64,000 nt of DNA from Wolfiporia cocos (GCA_029448655.1 JACCLO010000007.1:1922001-1986000), one strand, 5' to 3'; shown: positions 12,620 to 24,186, counted from the stretch's first letter. Notes: generated by a model from the sequence alone, not told the origin. Made by a program: numbers and translations.

Positions 12620-13817
12620 TGTTACGGGTCGGATACCCGTTCGTATATTCGAGTCGCGAATATAGATCGTTCTTCTGCACGTAGGCTTGTTGCCGTATGC
12701 AAGGCAAATACTCGTTAGATGCCTTCAAGTCCTAGGTGAAGTTCCTAGGAGATGGTATAATATCCAATACGCGTTAGAGGATATAATCTGTTCAGGTGCG
12801 AGTCGAAATAGAATATAAGACTCGCCTAAGTCCGAGAAGTCAATGTGCACTTTGAGGACTTAGTCGTTCGGTTGCTCGAGCGAGAAATACTGAGCGTAGT
12901 TTCCTACGTTTGAGAACGAGTATAAGACTTCTTGTTTGTTGTCACAGATTTCTGTGGCATGTTTTTAATGTATTACCCCCTCCCTGGCTCGAACCCAGGA
13001 GCTCACGTTCTAGTAGTCACATGACCAGTGCAGCGTAGTGTAGCGGTATAACACAACCTGTCCGTCAGGACATACAGTCACGTGATCCCCTACTTACATA
13101 ATACATAGGCGTGACCTTTAGGGGCGCGCACAGACCATGCCATTAGGGCAGGCCCTTCATTAGGTAGCGGCCGGTCTCCATGTATATAAAGTAGACGTCT
13201 GAGGTCTTACAACCTCAGACTGATCAATCTCGACAATGGATGTGTAACCTCATCTCATACTGCGTGCTAGACTGGGACTGCCTCTGGTGACTACACCGTC
13301 ACTATGCCCTAGACTCTCTATCTTGGAGTCTACCTAGTCAGCCCATGCGACGTTACCTCGTTGTCAACACCTTCAACGTTAGTAGAAGGGGTTAGGGCAT
13401 AAACATGTACGTATGACACATTCTGTGTCATTTGTACAACAAGGTCGAGCTGAAGAGCCTCGACGGTAAGTACATGAGTTTTTATACTACGCTAGGTTTC
13501 AGGGGTCAAGTCTGTCCCAGATGCCACCGATACTATCTACGCTATAGTCCCAAACGTTTGATAAGTATGGAGTGATATATCTGAGACGATAGATAGGAAT
13601 GATGACGGTTGAACGCCATCTGTCAACTAATAAACGATGAACATGAAACGGTGGCAGAGTTGGATCTGCCAAAGATGAAACGCGCCCTAGTACAACTGGG
13701 GATGCGCCCAGTAGAGCCACGAGTAGCCAGGGGAGTTGGTTGCGCAACAAGTCCCTGTATCGTATTTGCCCAGTGGTGAGTTCTGCCAATATTCGAAAAA
13801 TCAAAACAACCGTAACA
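12620..13817. mobile_element. Solo LTR with TGTTAC/GTAACA ends, carrying a second LTR
   Basis: Inverted ends TGTTACGG/CCGTAACA flanked by TCATC and TTATC (12615-12619, 13818-13822), one mismatch. It splits the dUTPase region of pol. Without the nested 491-bp LTR it is about 700 bp. It is unusually rich in short hairpins. TG...CA ends and 5-bp duplications fit a solo LTR; the TGTTA start is also common in Copia elements. No TATA-primer signature could be assigned. Confidence 0.75.
12940..13430 (+). mobile_element. Nested solo LTR, 491 bp, T-like
   Basis: TGTCACAGATTTCTG...TTCTGTGTCA flanked by TTTGT (12935-12939, 13431-13435). TATATAAA near 13182 is followed by a GTCTGAGG...CCTCAGAC hairpin like those in T2 and T3. 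The terminal TGACACA...TGTGTCA hairpin is also T-like, so this is probably the LTR of a T-family element in plus orientation. Confidence 0.88.
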
Positions 13818-14062
13818 TTATCGACCACGATTATCAAGGCGAAGTAATCATCATTCTCCGGAATCACTCCGACATATCTATCGATATTCGGGCCGGTGAT
13901 AAGATTGCTCAGCTTATCTGCAAAGTTGCTAAGGACCCGCACATTACGCTACATGGAAAATCTTACTTTGAAAAGATTAAATCCGAGCGTGGTACTGGTG
14001 GGTTCGGCTCCACAGGAAAGTAATCGTTCCATTAGGGACAATGAAACCTGAAGAGGGGGTAA

Positions 14063-14761
14063 TGTCACAAATTTGGGACATGCCACTATTTTTCCCGTAT
14101 TTTTACCTATTTATCTGGTATTTCTACAACCTTGTAGACATTCACGCTGCTAAGCGCCCGTCTACACGTACACGCAACCAAACAACACGTACACAATGCG
14201 GTATACGTCCACTTGTCATAACAACACGTACATAACACGCTTGTACGCGTCAATGACTCAGCGGACTAACCTCCGGTGTCGCGCGCCTTACTCATATCCC
14301 AATACCGGGCTATGTCAGTACAATTGGATAAGCGGCCCGCTCGTTATCACATGCCAATGCCCTTACAATTACTCATATCCCGATACCGGTATATAAGAAT
14401 CACATGCATGGCTTACTAACGTAGCTACAGCCACTTCCACAACATGGACCTACGGTCCAAACAAACGTTCTTACTGGTGCGGCCATTACCGGTGCACATG
14501 GTCTATTGTAGTTTACGACTTAGCTGTATTAGTTATGTCTGCGCACAGACCACCTTCATGTTTGGCTCCCTTACCGGTAACCAAACAAAGCATGTATATA
14601 AGTAGGGCTATCACTGCGGATAAGCCTTAGATTTGTTCTCTGCATTCGCACAGTTACATAACATCTCTGCTTGCGCCCACTAGTCTCCTCACCAACCTCC
14701 AGCAACTCCTTCAAGTCGCCTATAAGGTTATAGTGTGAGTCCCACAGTCTAGTCTGTGTCA
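14063..14761 (+). repeat. 3' LTR, family A copy 1
   Basis: 699 bp, preceded by the polypurine tract AAGAGGGGGTAA at 14051-14062. Diverged from the 5' LTR mainly by transitions. Confidence 0.93.
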
Positions 14762-15230
14762 GGATTAAGGGCATCAAGTCCTGCCTTAAATATGTACAGG
14801 GAAAGGCACGTGCTATTGCTAGTTAGCCTACCCTAAAGGAATGTGGTCTGTGCGCCATAAGGGTGTATACAGCTAAGTCCACTATCTACAATGGCTGTGT
14901 CCACCGGTAATGGCCAGACCAGAAGGAATGAAGGTGTTGGTCACCTTGTGGTTGACCAAGAGATGGGCACAGCCTGGGTATAGGATGACTGGTGATCCGG
15001 TACATTGAGGGACTATGGCTATTTGCCAGGTCCAAGGGCTGACTAAGGTGGAGTGCCGAGTCAGTAATGCCATTGGCTAAGCCTTGAGGGCTGGAGCTAT
15101 GATGAGGTGGCCTAGAGGGCCAGGGACTGCCGGGCCATGAGGCTAGAGTCTGGGACTTGGCTTTTGCTGGAGTCCAGAGATGGTGACCCAAAACTCATGG
15201 GTCATCCCCAGTGAAAGTCCCACATATCCT
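14762..15230 (-). repeat. Probable remnant of a T-like LTR
   Basis: Read on minus it carries the box GCGCACAGACCA followed by TTTAGGG, seen just upstream of the TATA box in T1-T4, and near 15187 it has a TGACCC...GGGTCA hairpin like the LTR end of T3. The left end is missing at the junction with copy 1. Confidence 0.45.
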
Positions 15231-15904
15231 TAAGATACCTGTAAATACCAGAAAATATAAAATCATACTATTGAGATACTGATTTTCACCACAATGATAT
15301 CAAAAGCTAAATGCCAAGAGTACAAGCAGTCCAATGACCGATGCCAAGACTTTTGTCATACCCATACATACTTAGTTAATATCGATTAATAGTCGCATCT
15401 GAGCATTTTCCGAGCAGACGTCCAATCGCAAAACCGCAAGCCGACGTCAAGTCAAAAAGGGCAGCATTTTGGACTTCAACTTCATTGCAAGCAGCAAGTC
15501 CAAGCACTCACGTGAGCTGGTCATTCAATTGCGTCATAGTACAAGTACTGTCTCGAGTCATCCGTCTATTTTTCTTATCTCTACCTCGTACTTCCACCAT
15601 TTCCCCAGGTATGTGCAGCTCTGGTAAGGCGAAGCGGTTCAGCTGACCTGTGGTGGGTGGGCGCCTGTCACGCTTACTAGAGCCTCGATGACTTGGGCCT
15701 CTGCCCAATGTGTGGGACGGATCCAGTGCAGGCCCGCATCGTGCGATGGTGCGGAGAAGGCATCCTATGAAATGCAGCAAAGTGGGTGATGTGTCTCTGT
15801 GCTTCTCTTCCTCATACTGTGTTCTGTCCGTTCCTGTAGGGACCATTCTTCTGAACCCTGCTGTCTTCGCGGACCTTGTAGATCTGTACACTCTTTCCAC
15901 ACCT
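15231..15904. other. No confident gene
   Basis: A minus frame spans 15508-15900 but lacks an ATG at its head. It ends against a possible splice donor (GTGAGTGCTT on minus), so it could be an exon of an unrecognised gene; no known domain is seen. Confidence 0.3.
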
Positions 15905-16490
15905 TTCAGTGACAGTAGATGACGGTTCAGGTCAACCGGCTTGTACCAACCCCTAACGGTTCAGGTCAGCCGGTTGTCGGCCCATGCCCTAACCGTTAGG
16001 CCTACTGTCAGGTGGGCCCATGTCTTCTGTGACCAGATGGTAGTGACGGTCGCGGATGGGCCCACCACTGCCGTGACCAGACGATTATGATGGTTGCGAG
16101 TGGGCCCACAAATGCTGCAATCAGAAAGTTGTGACGGTCATAGGTCGGCCTACAACTTGACGGTTGTGACGGTTGTGGGTGGGCCCACCACTGCCATGAC
16201 CGGACGGTAGCGACGGTCACGGGTCGGCCCACAACTTCCGCGACCAGACGGTTATGACAGTCACAGGTGGGCCCATGACTGCCACAACCTGACAGTTGTG
16301 ACAGTTGTGGGTCGGCCCATGACTGCCATAACCAGACAATTATGATGGTCATGGGTGGGCCCATGACTGCCACAACTTGATGGTTGTGACAGCTGCGGGT
16401 GGGCCCACCAGCGCCGCAACCAGATGGGTGTTGCTGGTATGACGGTTGTGGGTGGGACCATGACCACTGCAATCTGACAGTTGTGGGCAC
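15905..16490. repeat. Left inverted minisatellite array (44-bp unit)
   Basis: The outer ~115 bases (15905-16020) are the reverse complement, with few changes, of 62825-62945. Inward follow about ten degenerate 44-bp units around GTGGGCCCA/GTCGGCCCA. The right array at 61605-62840 has the same unit inverted. Together they look like the long terminal or subterminal inverted repeats of one large DNA transposon. Confidence 0.75.
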
Positions 16491-17226
16491 TGGTAGAAGC
16501 CAACAATGGGATTGTGTGGCGGGCATTTGAGATTGTGCCATGGACTTGCCAGCTTTCTTCCTGGGGGGGGCCTGTATCTGTACAAGGGCTTATCTCTGTA
16601 TGGAAGCCAACCATATTTTCCCTTCCAGTTGGTTGTCATCATCTGTATTGGTAATCCAGTAGTCAATATTGCAGCTGTCAAAGCAGAACACCTCTTGCTC
16701 ATCTGGACAGTCATTCAAGACCTCAGATCATGTTGTACTTGGCCCTTCATTATTTGCAACACTGTCCTGCTTATTTATTTTCCTCTTTGGTTTTCCTGGG
16801 AAGCAGCACTCCAGCATGGGCCCCTTACCTTGCTCCAGATCATTTTCTGAGAACCTACTTGGGTGCATTGCATTCATGCCAGGAATTACATAGGCATTCA
16901 CATGAAATGCAGTCAAGTGATATGGTTCCTTGAGGTATCCATTTGTTAGCAAGTGCACACAGAGCCACTCTGTGTCCTGTGGTTGTCCCATCATAATATC
17001 CAGTAATGTAAGAATTTCAGCAGCATTAATACAGTGCACTCACCTCCTTTAACAGGTCCACCTTGCCACCAGCAATGGTGTTGAGGTCTGCACAATCACA
17101 GTATGCCATGAGTGCTTCTGTCAAAATGCAAAGGAAACATGCATATAAAGTATGAAATGGTGGATCACACATCACAGGACACCCTTGTTGATTCCAAAGC
17201 CACATGCTAGCAAGGATCATTAGCAC
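16490..17226 (-). other. Possible gene remnant, minus strand
   Basis: Minus frames at about 17026-17226 and 16728-17039 are separated by a plausible intron (GTGAGTGCAC to CCACAG) and read as ordinary mixed-composition protein, for example DTEWLCVHLL. I do not recognise the family and cannot define a start. The piece may be a truncated passenger gene of the large transposon. 17227-17532 holds nothing I can support. Confidence 0.3.
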
Positions 17227-17532
17227 AAGTGCATCTCATGCACCAGTGTGTCTATCTACTTGTGGTTTCACAGACAACTTTGAGGTCTCCCCTGCTCCAT
17301 TTCTTGTACAAGGCCTCCTTGTGACTTTCTCTGATGACAGAGTGGTACATGCCAGTCTTCATTCTGTGCTCACTCATGAGGTTCAGCTCTTGAGCAACTG
17401 TCTCTGCATCCTGCCATCAGACTTGGGGATCTCCCTCATGGCTACTGATCACAGAGACAGACAAAGCAATATTCCATTTAGTTTGTTATTCACACATCCA
17501 AGACTATATAGTACATCTACAAGCCCTCTACT

Positions 17533-18912
17533 CTACTTGCTCTTCCACAGCCTGCTGCGAACCGAGTTGTAATAGGAGGAGGAGGAGACATCAGTCATAT
17601 GATACAGATTGTCAACATTTCCCTGCACTCTGTCCAGAAGGCTGCATCCAGCAGCTTCTTCATCTGGATGATTGATGAGAATTATCCAGGGAAATTTGCA
17701 GAAATAACTCACCAGACTCAGCCGCAAAGCGGACACGTTTAATGCCCGATTTCGAGGTACCTTGTATATCGTCACCATCCAAGTCCATGGACGAATCAAC
17801 AGCCCATCTGTTCCGCTTTGGTGTTTTGCGAGGCTGGCGCAATGCAGATTTTCTGGCTACTGGAACTGCCACAACAGCCGAAGGGGTCATGGGGGTTGCG
17901 AATGGCAGGGCAGGGGTGGTTGTGGTTGAGCTCGTGGGTGGCAGGGACTCTGGGTCGAAGTTCCAGGATGGATAGCGTTTTCTCGGAGCGGGAGTCGCGT
18001 TGGTGGCGGATGGCGTGGTCGCGGTCGCGGCGGTTGTGGGTCGCGGGGTCGCGATGGTCGCGGTGGTCGCGTTTGAGGTCGCGGATGGCACGGTCGCGGG
18101 CGTGGCGGTTGTGGTAGAGGCCGTAGGTAGCAAGATGTCCGGTGTGAAACTCCAGGACGGATAGCGCTTTTTCGGAGCGGGAGTCGCATTGGTGGTGGAT
18201 GGCGTGGTCGCGGTCGCGGTGGTCGCGGTCGCGGTGGTCGCGGTCGCGGTGGTCGCGGTCGCGGTGGTCGCGGTCGCGGTGGTCGCGGTCGCGGTGGTCG
18301 CGGTCGCGGTGGTCGCGGTCGCGGTGGTCGCGGTCGCGGTGGTCACATTTGAAGTCGCGGATGGCGCGGTCGCAGGCGTCGTGGTTGTGGCGGAGGCTGT
18401 AGGTAACAATATATCTGGCATAAATCCCCAGGACGGATATCGCTTCCTCGGAGTGGGACTTGCGGGGGTCACAGATGGCGCGGTCGCGGTGGTCGCAGGT
18501 CGCGAGGTCGCGAGGGTCGCGGATCGCGATGTCGCGACGGTTGCGGGTCGCGAGGTCACGTCGGTCGCATTTGAGGTCGCAGGTAGCAGGGGGTCTGGAT
18601 TGAATTTCCATGCCGGATATCGTAGCTTTTGAGCTGACACCTGAATAGCAGGCTCACTCTTGCTCTCCTCTGGTTCTGGTTGCCCTTCTATACATACAGG
18701 AGTTAAATGTAAAATATATCAAGCAAAATAAAAGCTGTACCATCCTGCATTTGAATATCTTCATCTCCTTGAAGTTCTTGAGTCTGTTGTGTGAGTGAAG
18801 ACCCTTCTTCCAGTGGGGAGTCCCGCACTGCACTGGTACGGAAGTGCGTAAATGCGATAGGCATTGGATAAGCGGGAACAGGGGAGGGACTGAGGGGTTT
18901 TGATTGGTTCAT
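17533..18912 (-). CDS. Hypothetical protein with four KRYPSW-type repeats
   Basis: A three-exon model fits in phase: 18912-18741, 18687-17713 and 17663-17533, with GT-AG introns, giving about 425 residues. An in-frame ATG at 18990 is an alternative start that would add a hydrophobic stretch. The protein repeats a block (K)RYPxWxFxPDxLLPT four times, separated by Ala/Thr low-complexity linkers. The longest linker is a perfect 15-bp DNA repeat encoding ATATT. A basic, nuclear-looking tail (KTPKRNRW) follows. No family recognised. It is transcribed divergently from the Zn2Cys6 gene at 19264. Confidence 0.65.
17995..18350. repeat. GGTCGCGGTCGCGGT (15-bp) array in exon
   Basis: Near-perfect 15-bp units at about 18196-18345, with degenerate copies to the left, inside exon 2 of the minus-strand KRYPSW protein gene. 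Confidence 0.9.
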
Positions 18913-19263
18913 GTGGGGGCGCGGGCAGGCGAGAAAAATCAAACTCGCAGTAACGAGTTGAAAAAGATATAATAGATGCGGGTAGCTCATAGAACAACAG
19001 AAGTCCAGAAGCAGACCGTGGGAATAGACTTAATCACGTGCACGCTGGATGCGGCGGCAATCAGCGCAATGTGCCGAAATAGAAATCAGGCGCTTCCGGT
19101 CCGCGGACCGGCGCCGGGCTGTAGCATGAGGCTGCGAAGACTTATATGAACAGGTCGCGAGCTGCGGTCGCGACCCCTCAAGCTCAGACTCTCCCCGCGC
19201 TGCTGCTCTCCTGCTCGCACTCCCAATTGCGCTTGCACTCCACCTGTAACTTTTGCTCTCATC

Positions 19264-22196
19264 ATGTCTGAACTCTTTGAACAGGCCGACGTCCTCATCG
19301 CCCGCGCGATCGCCGCAATCAGGGCAGCCCCCGAGAGTCTGGAGGGCGGTGACTATACTGAGTGGCAGATGAAGATGATGGCTGAGATGGTGAGTAATTT
19401 TTTTTTTCCACTCAACTCAAGGAGTTTTAACTAGGATATCTCAGTCAAACACCGTCAAGGTGTTCCCGTACGAGGCCATTAAGCAGGGGTACAGGCTACC
19501 CATTCTCTATGCCAGTATACTGGCAGAATACGAATTCGTCAATGAGAAAGAAGATGAAGAGTTCAACTCCATTCGCGTCGAGGAAACGGATCAGAGGATT
19601 AGGACTCACCCCAAAATCGCTCCAATAGTGGATGACGCCAAACCCCTCCCAGTGGTGGAAGACCTAGGACCCGACCAGTGGTGGGTCACAGGTATGTACT
19701 CATTCAAATCCTTTGCAAGTCTACATTTATTGAGTATACTTACAGGAGAATCTAATGAGGGCAGGCCGACTGCCCCGCGCACCCAAAAGAAAAGGCCCCG
19801 TGAGGATTTCGAGAAGGACAGCACGGATTCGGAAGACAACGAGGAGGAGGAGAACAGTCAGGAAGATGGGGAGGTAATCGAGGAGGAGGACGAACGTCGA
19901 GGAAGGAGCGAGGGTCGTAAGGGACGCAAGAGTCGCGAGACGGGTCGTGAGACGGGTCGCGAGACGGGTCGCGAGACGGGTCACGAGACGGGTCGCGAGA
20001 CGGGTCGCGAGACGGGTCGCGAGGGTAGCGAGAGTAGTGACGAAGGTCGCGAGGGTCGCGCCGAACGTCGCAAGGGTCGCGCCAAATCTCGCAGCGCCAC
20101 CACATCGACCGGTGTCACGACTCGCACACGGTCAAAGTCTGCCGAAAAAAGGCCGTCAAAAGTCAGGCGGACTGGCAGCAAGTCATCGGCGACTGCGCGA
20201 CCGTCGCCAAGCTCGAACTCGGCCAGCCCTCCCCCCTCTCGCAAAGGCCGTTCAAAACTGACCAAGGGGCGGAAGGCATCAAAGGGTGCTCAAGTCAAAG
20301 CAACTAAACCAAGGCCCAAGCCATCGGATCATCCGCTTCGCTCCGTAAGCTTTTAATTTGTTTGCAGACATAGCGCTGACCTCCTTTTTTGTCAGGCACT
20401 AACATGTTCCAACTGCAGACGTATTGGAACCGTCTGCACTATCGATGTCGAAATTCGGACGAGGTGCTCGAGGTGCTCGGGCAACAGCCTCGCCTGCAAC
20501 TTGGTGCCCAAGGAGCTGAACAGCAAGGGAGAATACGAGTCCACGAAAGGGGCGAGGTCATTAAAGCTGGCACGTATGTTTCAGAAGAAGTTCGACAGTC
20601 CCGCCAGACAAGCACCCAAATTGGAGAAGCTCAAACTTGTCGTCTACAACCCCAACACCAAGAAATTCATTATCGATGACACCACTCGGTACACTGAGGA
20701 GGAGCTTGCAGACTTCCCAGTCAAAGGTGAGTCAAAGTCTTATCATTTTTGATTATGTACTGATTATATTTTTGGGGGGTTCTCAAACAGGCTCAAAGAG
20801 CAAGGGAAAGAAGCATGCAAGTGAGGTAGACAGTGACTTAGAGGAAGATGAGCAGGATCAGTTGGACGAGGATGAGGAGGTGAGATCTGGTGGGGCAGAG
20901 ACTGACGCGTCGGTTGTCAAGGCTTTCCGGAACCTCAGGCATGACGACAACATAGAGACGGGTGATGAGGAGGAAGCGGGCCCTTCTGCTGGCCCCTCGA
21001 CCACAAGACACGATGGCAAGGGAAAAGAGGTGTCCCGACGGTCGACGAGGTTGGCTGAGCGTGAGCATCGTGAGACCTCACAAGCAAGTGTCCATGTTCA
21101 GGCAGAGCAGCCATCAGGTGAGCAAAAAAAAATCTTGATCACTCTATTCTAATAAATAGCCTTCACATATCTATATATAGCGGACAAGGAGGGCGGGTAC
21201 AATCGCTACCGCAGCCAGGTGGGGGATGACCGGGACGAGCTGTTGAAGGCGGTCACTCAAATGAGTGGCATGCTTAATCAGCTCGTCCATAAGGTGGACA
21301 TCCTCCAAGAGACCGTCCATGAGATGCAGGTGGGGCAGGTGGGGCTGCAGGCGCAGCTTGAGGCCCTGCGACAGGTAGCGCTGGGGGTGCCTCTCGTGAC
21401 CTCCGCGACCGTGGCCCCCGTGACTCTCGCGACCCCGCCTGAGGCCTCTCTCTCGGCCTCTGGAACCCTGCCTCTTGCAGCCTCCGCGACCATGGCCGCT
21501 GCACCTCTCGCAACCTCCGCAACCGTGGACCCCGTGACTCTCACGACCCCGCCTGAGGCCCCTCTCTCGACCTCCGGGACCCTGCCTCTCGTGGCCTCTG
21601 CTGAGGGGCCTCTCGCGACCTCCGTGACCGCGGCCCCCGCGACTCTCGTGACCTCCGCAACTGTGGCCCCCGCGACCTCCGCGACCCCACCTGAGACACC
21701 TCTCTCGACCTCCGCGACCGCGACCCCTGCGCCTGTCGCGACCTCCGCGACCTCGCCTGTCGCGACCTCCGCGACCTCGCCTGTCGCGACCTCCGCGATC
21801 TCGCCTGTCACGACCTCTGCGACCGTGGCCCCCGCGACTCTCACGACCCTGCCTGAGGCCGCTCTCTCGACCTCCGGGACCCTGCCTCTCGTGGCCTCTG
21901 CTGAGGGGCCTCTCGCGACCTCCGTGACCGCGGCCCCCGCGACTCTCGTGACCTCCGCAACTGTGGCCCCCACGACCTCCGCGACCGCAGCCCCCGCGAC
22001 CTCCGTGATCCCGCCTGAGGTGCCTCTCACGACCTCTGTGACCGCAGCCCCCACGACCTCTGCAATCCTGCCTGAAGCGCCTCTTGCGACCTCCGCAACC
22101 ATGGCCCCTGCAACTCTCGCGACCGATGCAACCACAATCAATGAGCCCGCGGATATTGATGAGCCCATGGATATGGATACAGATGGGTCTGACTGA
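19264..22196 (+). CDS. Zn2Cys6 (fungal binuclear cluster) protein
   Basis: A six-exon model is in phase throughout: 19264-19389, 19445-19691, 19746-20344, 20396-20726, 20791-21117, 21181-22196, giving about 881 residues. Residues 328-358 read C-X2-C-X6-C-X9-C-X2-C-X6-C, the fungal Zn2Cys6 DNA-binding pattern. It is unusually central rather than N-terminal, after a Lys/Arg/Ser-rich region with tandem RETG repeats. An acidic stretch and a probable coiled coil (start of exon 6) follow, then a long Ala/Ser/Thr/Pro tail made by CGCGACCTC repeats. It is likely a nuclear DNA-binding protein; the target is unknown. Divergent from the gene at 17533-18912, and lies inside the proposed large transposon. 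Confidence 0.82.
19927..20085. repeat. GACGGGTCGCGA (12-bp) array in exon
   Basis: Seven to eight tandem units in exon 3 of the Zn2Cys6 gene, encoding RETG. Confidence 0.9.
21390..22130. repeat. CGCGACCTC-rich degenerate repeats in exon
   Basis: Encodes the Ala/Ser/Thr/Pro tail of the Zn2Cys6 protein. A longer internal duplication relates about 21535-21680 and 21835-21980. Confidence 0.85.
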
Positions 22197-23520
22197 GTGG
22201 TTCTGGTTGGCTTTCATTTGTATCACTACTTGTTGTTCATGCAAATGTATGAGAAATATATGAGTCTTTCATTGCTTTATTATGAGATGAAAAGCCACTT
22301 GGAACCATTCAAGAGAATAAACTGGAATGTAAAGCAACAGGTTTTGCTTCATCTTGGAATTATGTAAAGCCAATGACATTTCAGGGCCAGCAGCTGCTGC
22401 AGGCACAGCAGTCATGCAGGCCATAGCCACGTTGGGCATGTACAGTTAGGGACAAGCAAACACAGTAGATTTGATACCAGGCGAATGCAAGTTTTTAGTG
22501 TCACACCAATACCATAAATAGACTCAGAAGGTATGAAAACCTCTAAATAAACCACTTTTGAGATTTTACCCACAAATATGAGCTGTGCCTAAATTTTGGG
22601 CAGATTTCACTGGGTGTTTCACAGGCAATTTTAGGGCATCTCACGAGCACTTGTGGGCATCTGTATTCGGAGATGCCAACATATGGCACCAGAGCTATCA
22701 CAATCACAATTCCAACTCAATTAAGCAGATTTTTGAATTTGCAGGGGCAATCCCATCAGCTCGCAAAGGCATTGTGTACAGCAACACTGTATCATGAAAA
22801 GAGTAAGCAATGGATGAGATGGAACCCAAGATCAAAGCTCAAAGCTGACCCTGGACTCCTGTAGCAGTTTCCAATGGTGCAGCCAAGTACATTTTGACAT
22901 GCTACCAATGTTGCAACCTTTGGTAAACACTTTTGGATGTTTTGGATGGTTATACAAGTGTCAGCTTGTATCACTGCTCTATGTGAGCATGATTTTCTAT
23001 GCCCAGTTATTTTAACATCACAGGCATTCCAAAAGAGAGCTATCAGACAGTCATGACCACATGTCACAATGTAAGCTCAGAGTGCTCGTACCCACTCATG
23101 CCAACTGAGTTGGTGTTTTGCCCTTGGGGCATAGCAGTTACTGCATCATGGCTGTATTATGATGAGTTTTGTGACAGTGTGTGGTACTTGTGTAGCATGT
23201 TTTCTCAATCTCTATTGCACTTCAGGAATCCAATCCTCATCCTCTTCTGCCATAAATATCATGGACAAAATCTCATTTCCAAAGTCCTCTCAGTCTGACT
23301 TGTCTCATGATTCAGACCCTCAGAGTGCAAGCTCTGAGAAACAACCTGGGTTTAGGCTGTCAAGATGGAGGTGAGAATCTCCCTCACATCCAGAATCAGA
23401 GTCCTGCACAGGTTGCAAGGGGCTCTATACTTGATCCTCAAGCCAGGTCAGTTACTTTCATGCTTCTGAGGTTACATTACAGAATGGCAAAGATGTTAAG
23501 GATGAAACATGACAAACTTC
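22197..23520. other. No gene seen
   Basis: AT-richer sequence with only short open frames; no domain or consistent splice model found. Confidence 0.4.
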
Positions 23521-23639
23521 TATAACATGATTTGCTCAATGTATTTTGCTGATAGCGATACTGTTATGCTTAATGGCTGGAATAACTCATCAAAATATTT
23601 ACTGTGTTTGACTGTCCCCAACTGTAGGTTGCAGAGATT

Positions 23640-24000
23640 ACTGTGGTCACAGCAGCTGTGGTGGTTGTGAATGTGGCGGTCACAGAGGTTGCAATTGCAA
23701 AGGTTGTGAGAGGTGCAGGGGGCACGGTCGCGGAGGTCACGAGAAGTGCGGGGACTGCGGTCGCGGAGGTCGCAAAGGTCGTGGTCGCAGAGGTCGCAAA
23801 GGTCACGGAAGTTGCGGTTGTGACAGTCACGAAAGTCGTGAACGTCGCGGTCGCGGAGGTCGCGAACGTCGCGGTCGCGGAGGTCGCGAACGTCGCGGTC
23901 GCGGAGGTCGCGAACATCGTGGTCGCGGAGGTCGCGAACATCGCGGTCGCAAACGTCGCGAACGTTGTGAGAGTCGTGGTCGCGGAGGTCGGGGTGGCTG
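23640..24000. repeat. GGTCGCGAACGTCGC (24-bp) array
   Basis: The 24-bp unit is clearest at about 23845-23960. The downstream sequence CTGATTGCATATGTCAAGGTCA resembles the module after the arrays at 395 and 60190. Long frames on both strands are repeat products. Confidence 0.85.
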
Positions 24001-24186
24001 ATTGCATATGTCAAGGTCAATCCTGCAAGTAGAGCTGGAGACCCACATCTCAAGTTTATTATCTATGATCAGTACAGCAAGTAGGCACACCAAATATTTA
24101 AGTAGTGAGGCAATCTAATTACCAACTACCAAGCAAACAATATGCCACATCTAGGAATGGTGGCCATCCTTCCCTTTAGATCTAAG

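Larger units (their letters stand above)
7356..14023 (+). pseudogene. pol, family A copy 1 (broken)
   Basis: Protease with DTGA, RT, RNase H, integrase, chromodomain and dUTPase are all recognisable by comparison with 54011-58546. The frame is broken by the solo LTR at 8826 (inside RT, before the YLDD part), by single-base deletions near 11105 (integrase) and 12362 (between chromodomain and dUTPase), and by the solo LTR at 12620 inside the dUTPase. It ends at the TAA at 14021-14023. No active product is expected. Confidence 0.92.
468..14761 (+). mobile_element. Ty3/Gypsy chromovirus, family A copy 1 (decayed, nested)
   Basis: It has the same structure as the intact copy at 49283-59284: 699-bp LTRs starting TGTCAC and ending GTGTCA, an extra ORF before gag, gag, and a pol with chromodomain and dUTPase. 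Four later insertions (2998, 5651, 8826, 12620) account for its length: 14,294 bp minus about 4.3 kb leaves about 10 kb. The two LTRs differ at roughly 30 or more sites by eye, so it is old. Single-base deletions break gag and pol. The flanks do not match as a target duplication (ATTTT on the left, GGATT on the right). Confidence 0.95.

Noticed and set aside
21171..22244. Long minus-strand frame rich in Gly/Arg opposite the Zn2Cys6 gene tail
   Set aside because: A shadow of the repeat; the plus strand has a six-exon, phase-consistent gene with a known domain.
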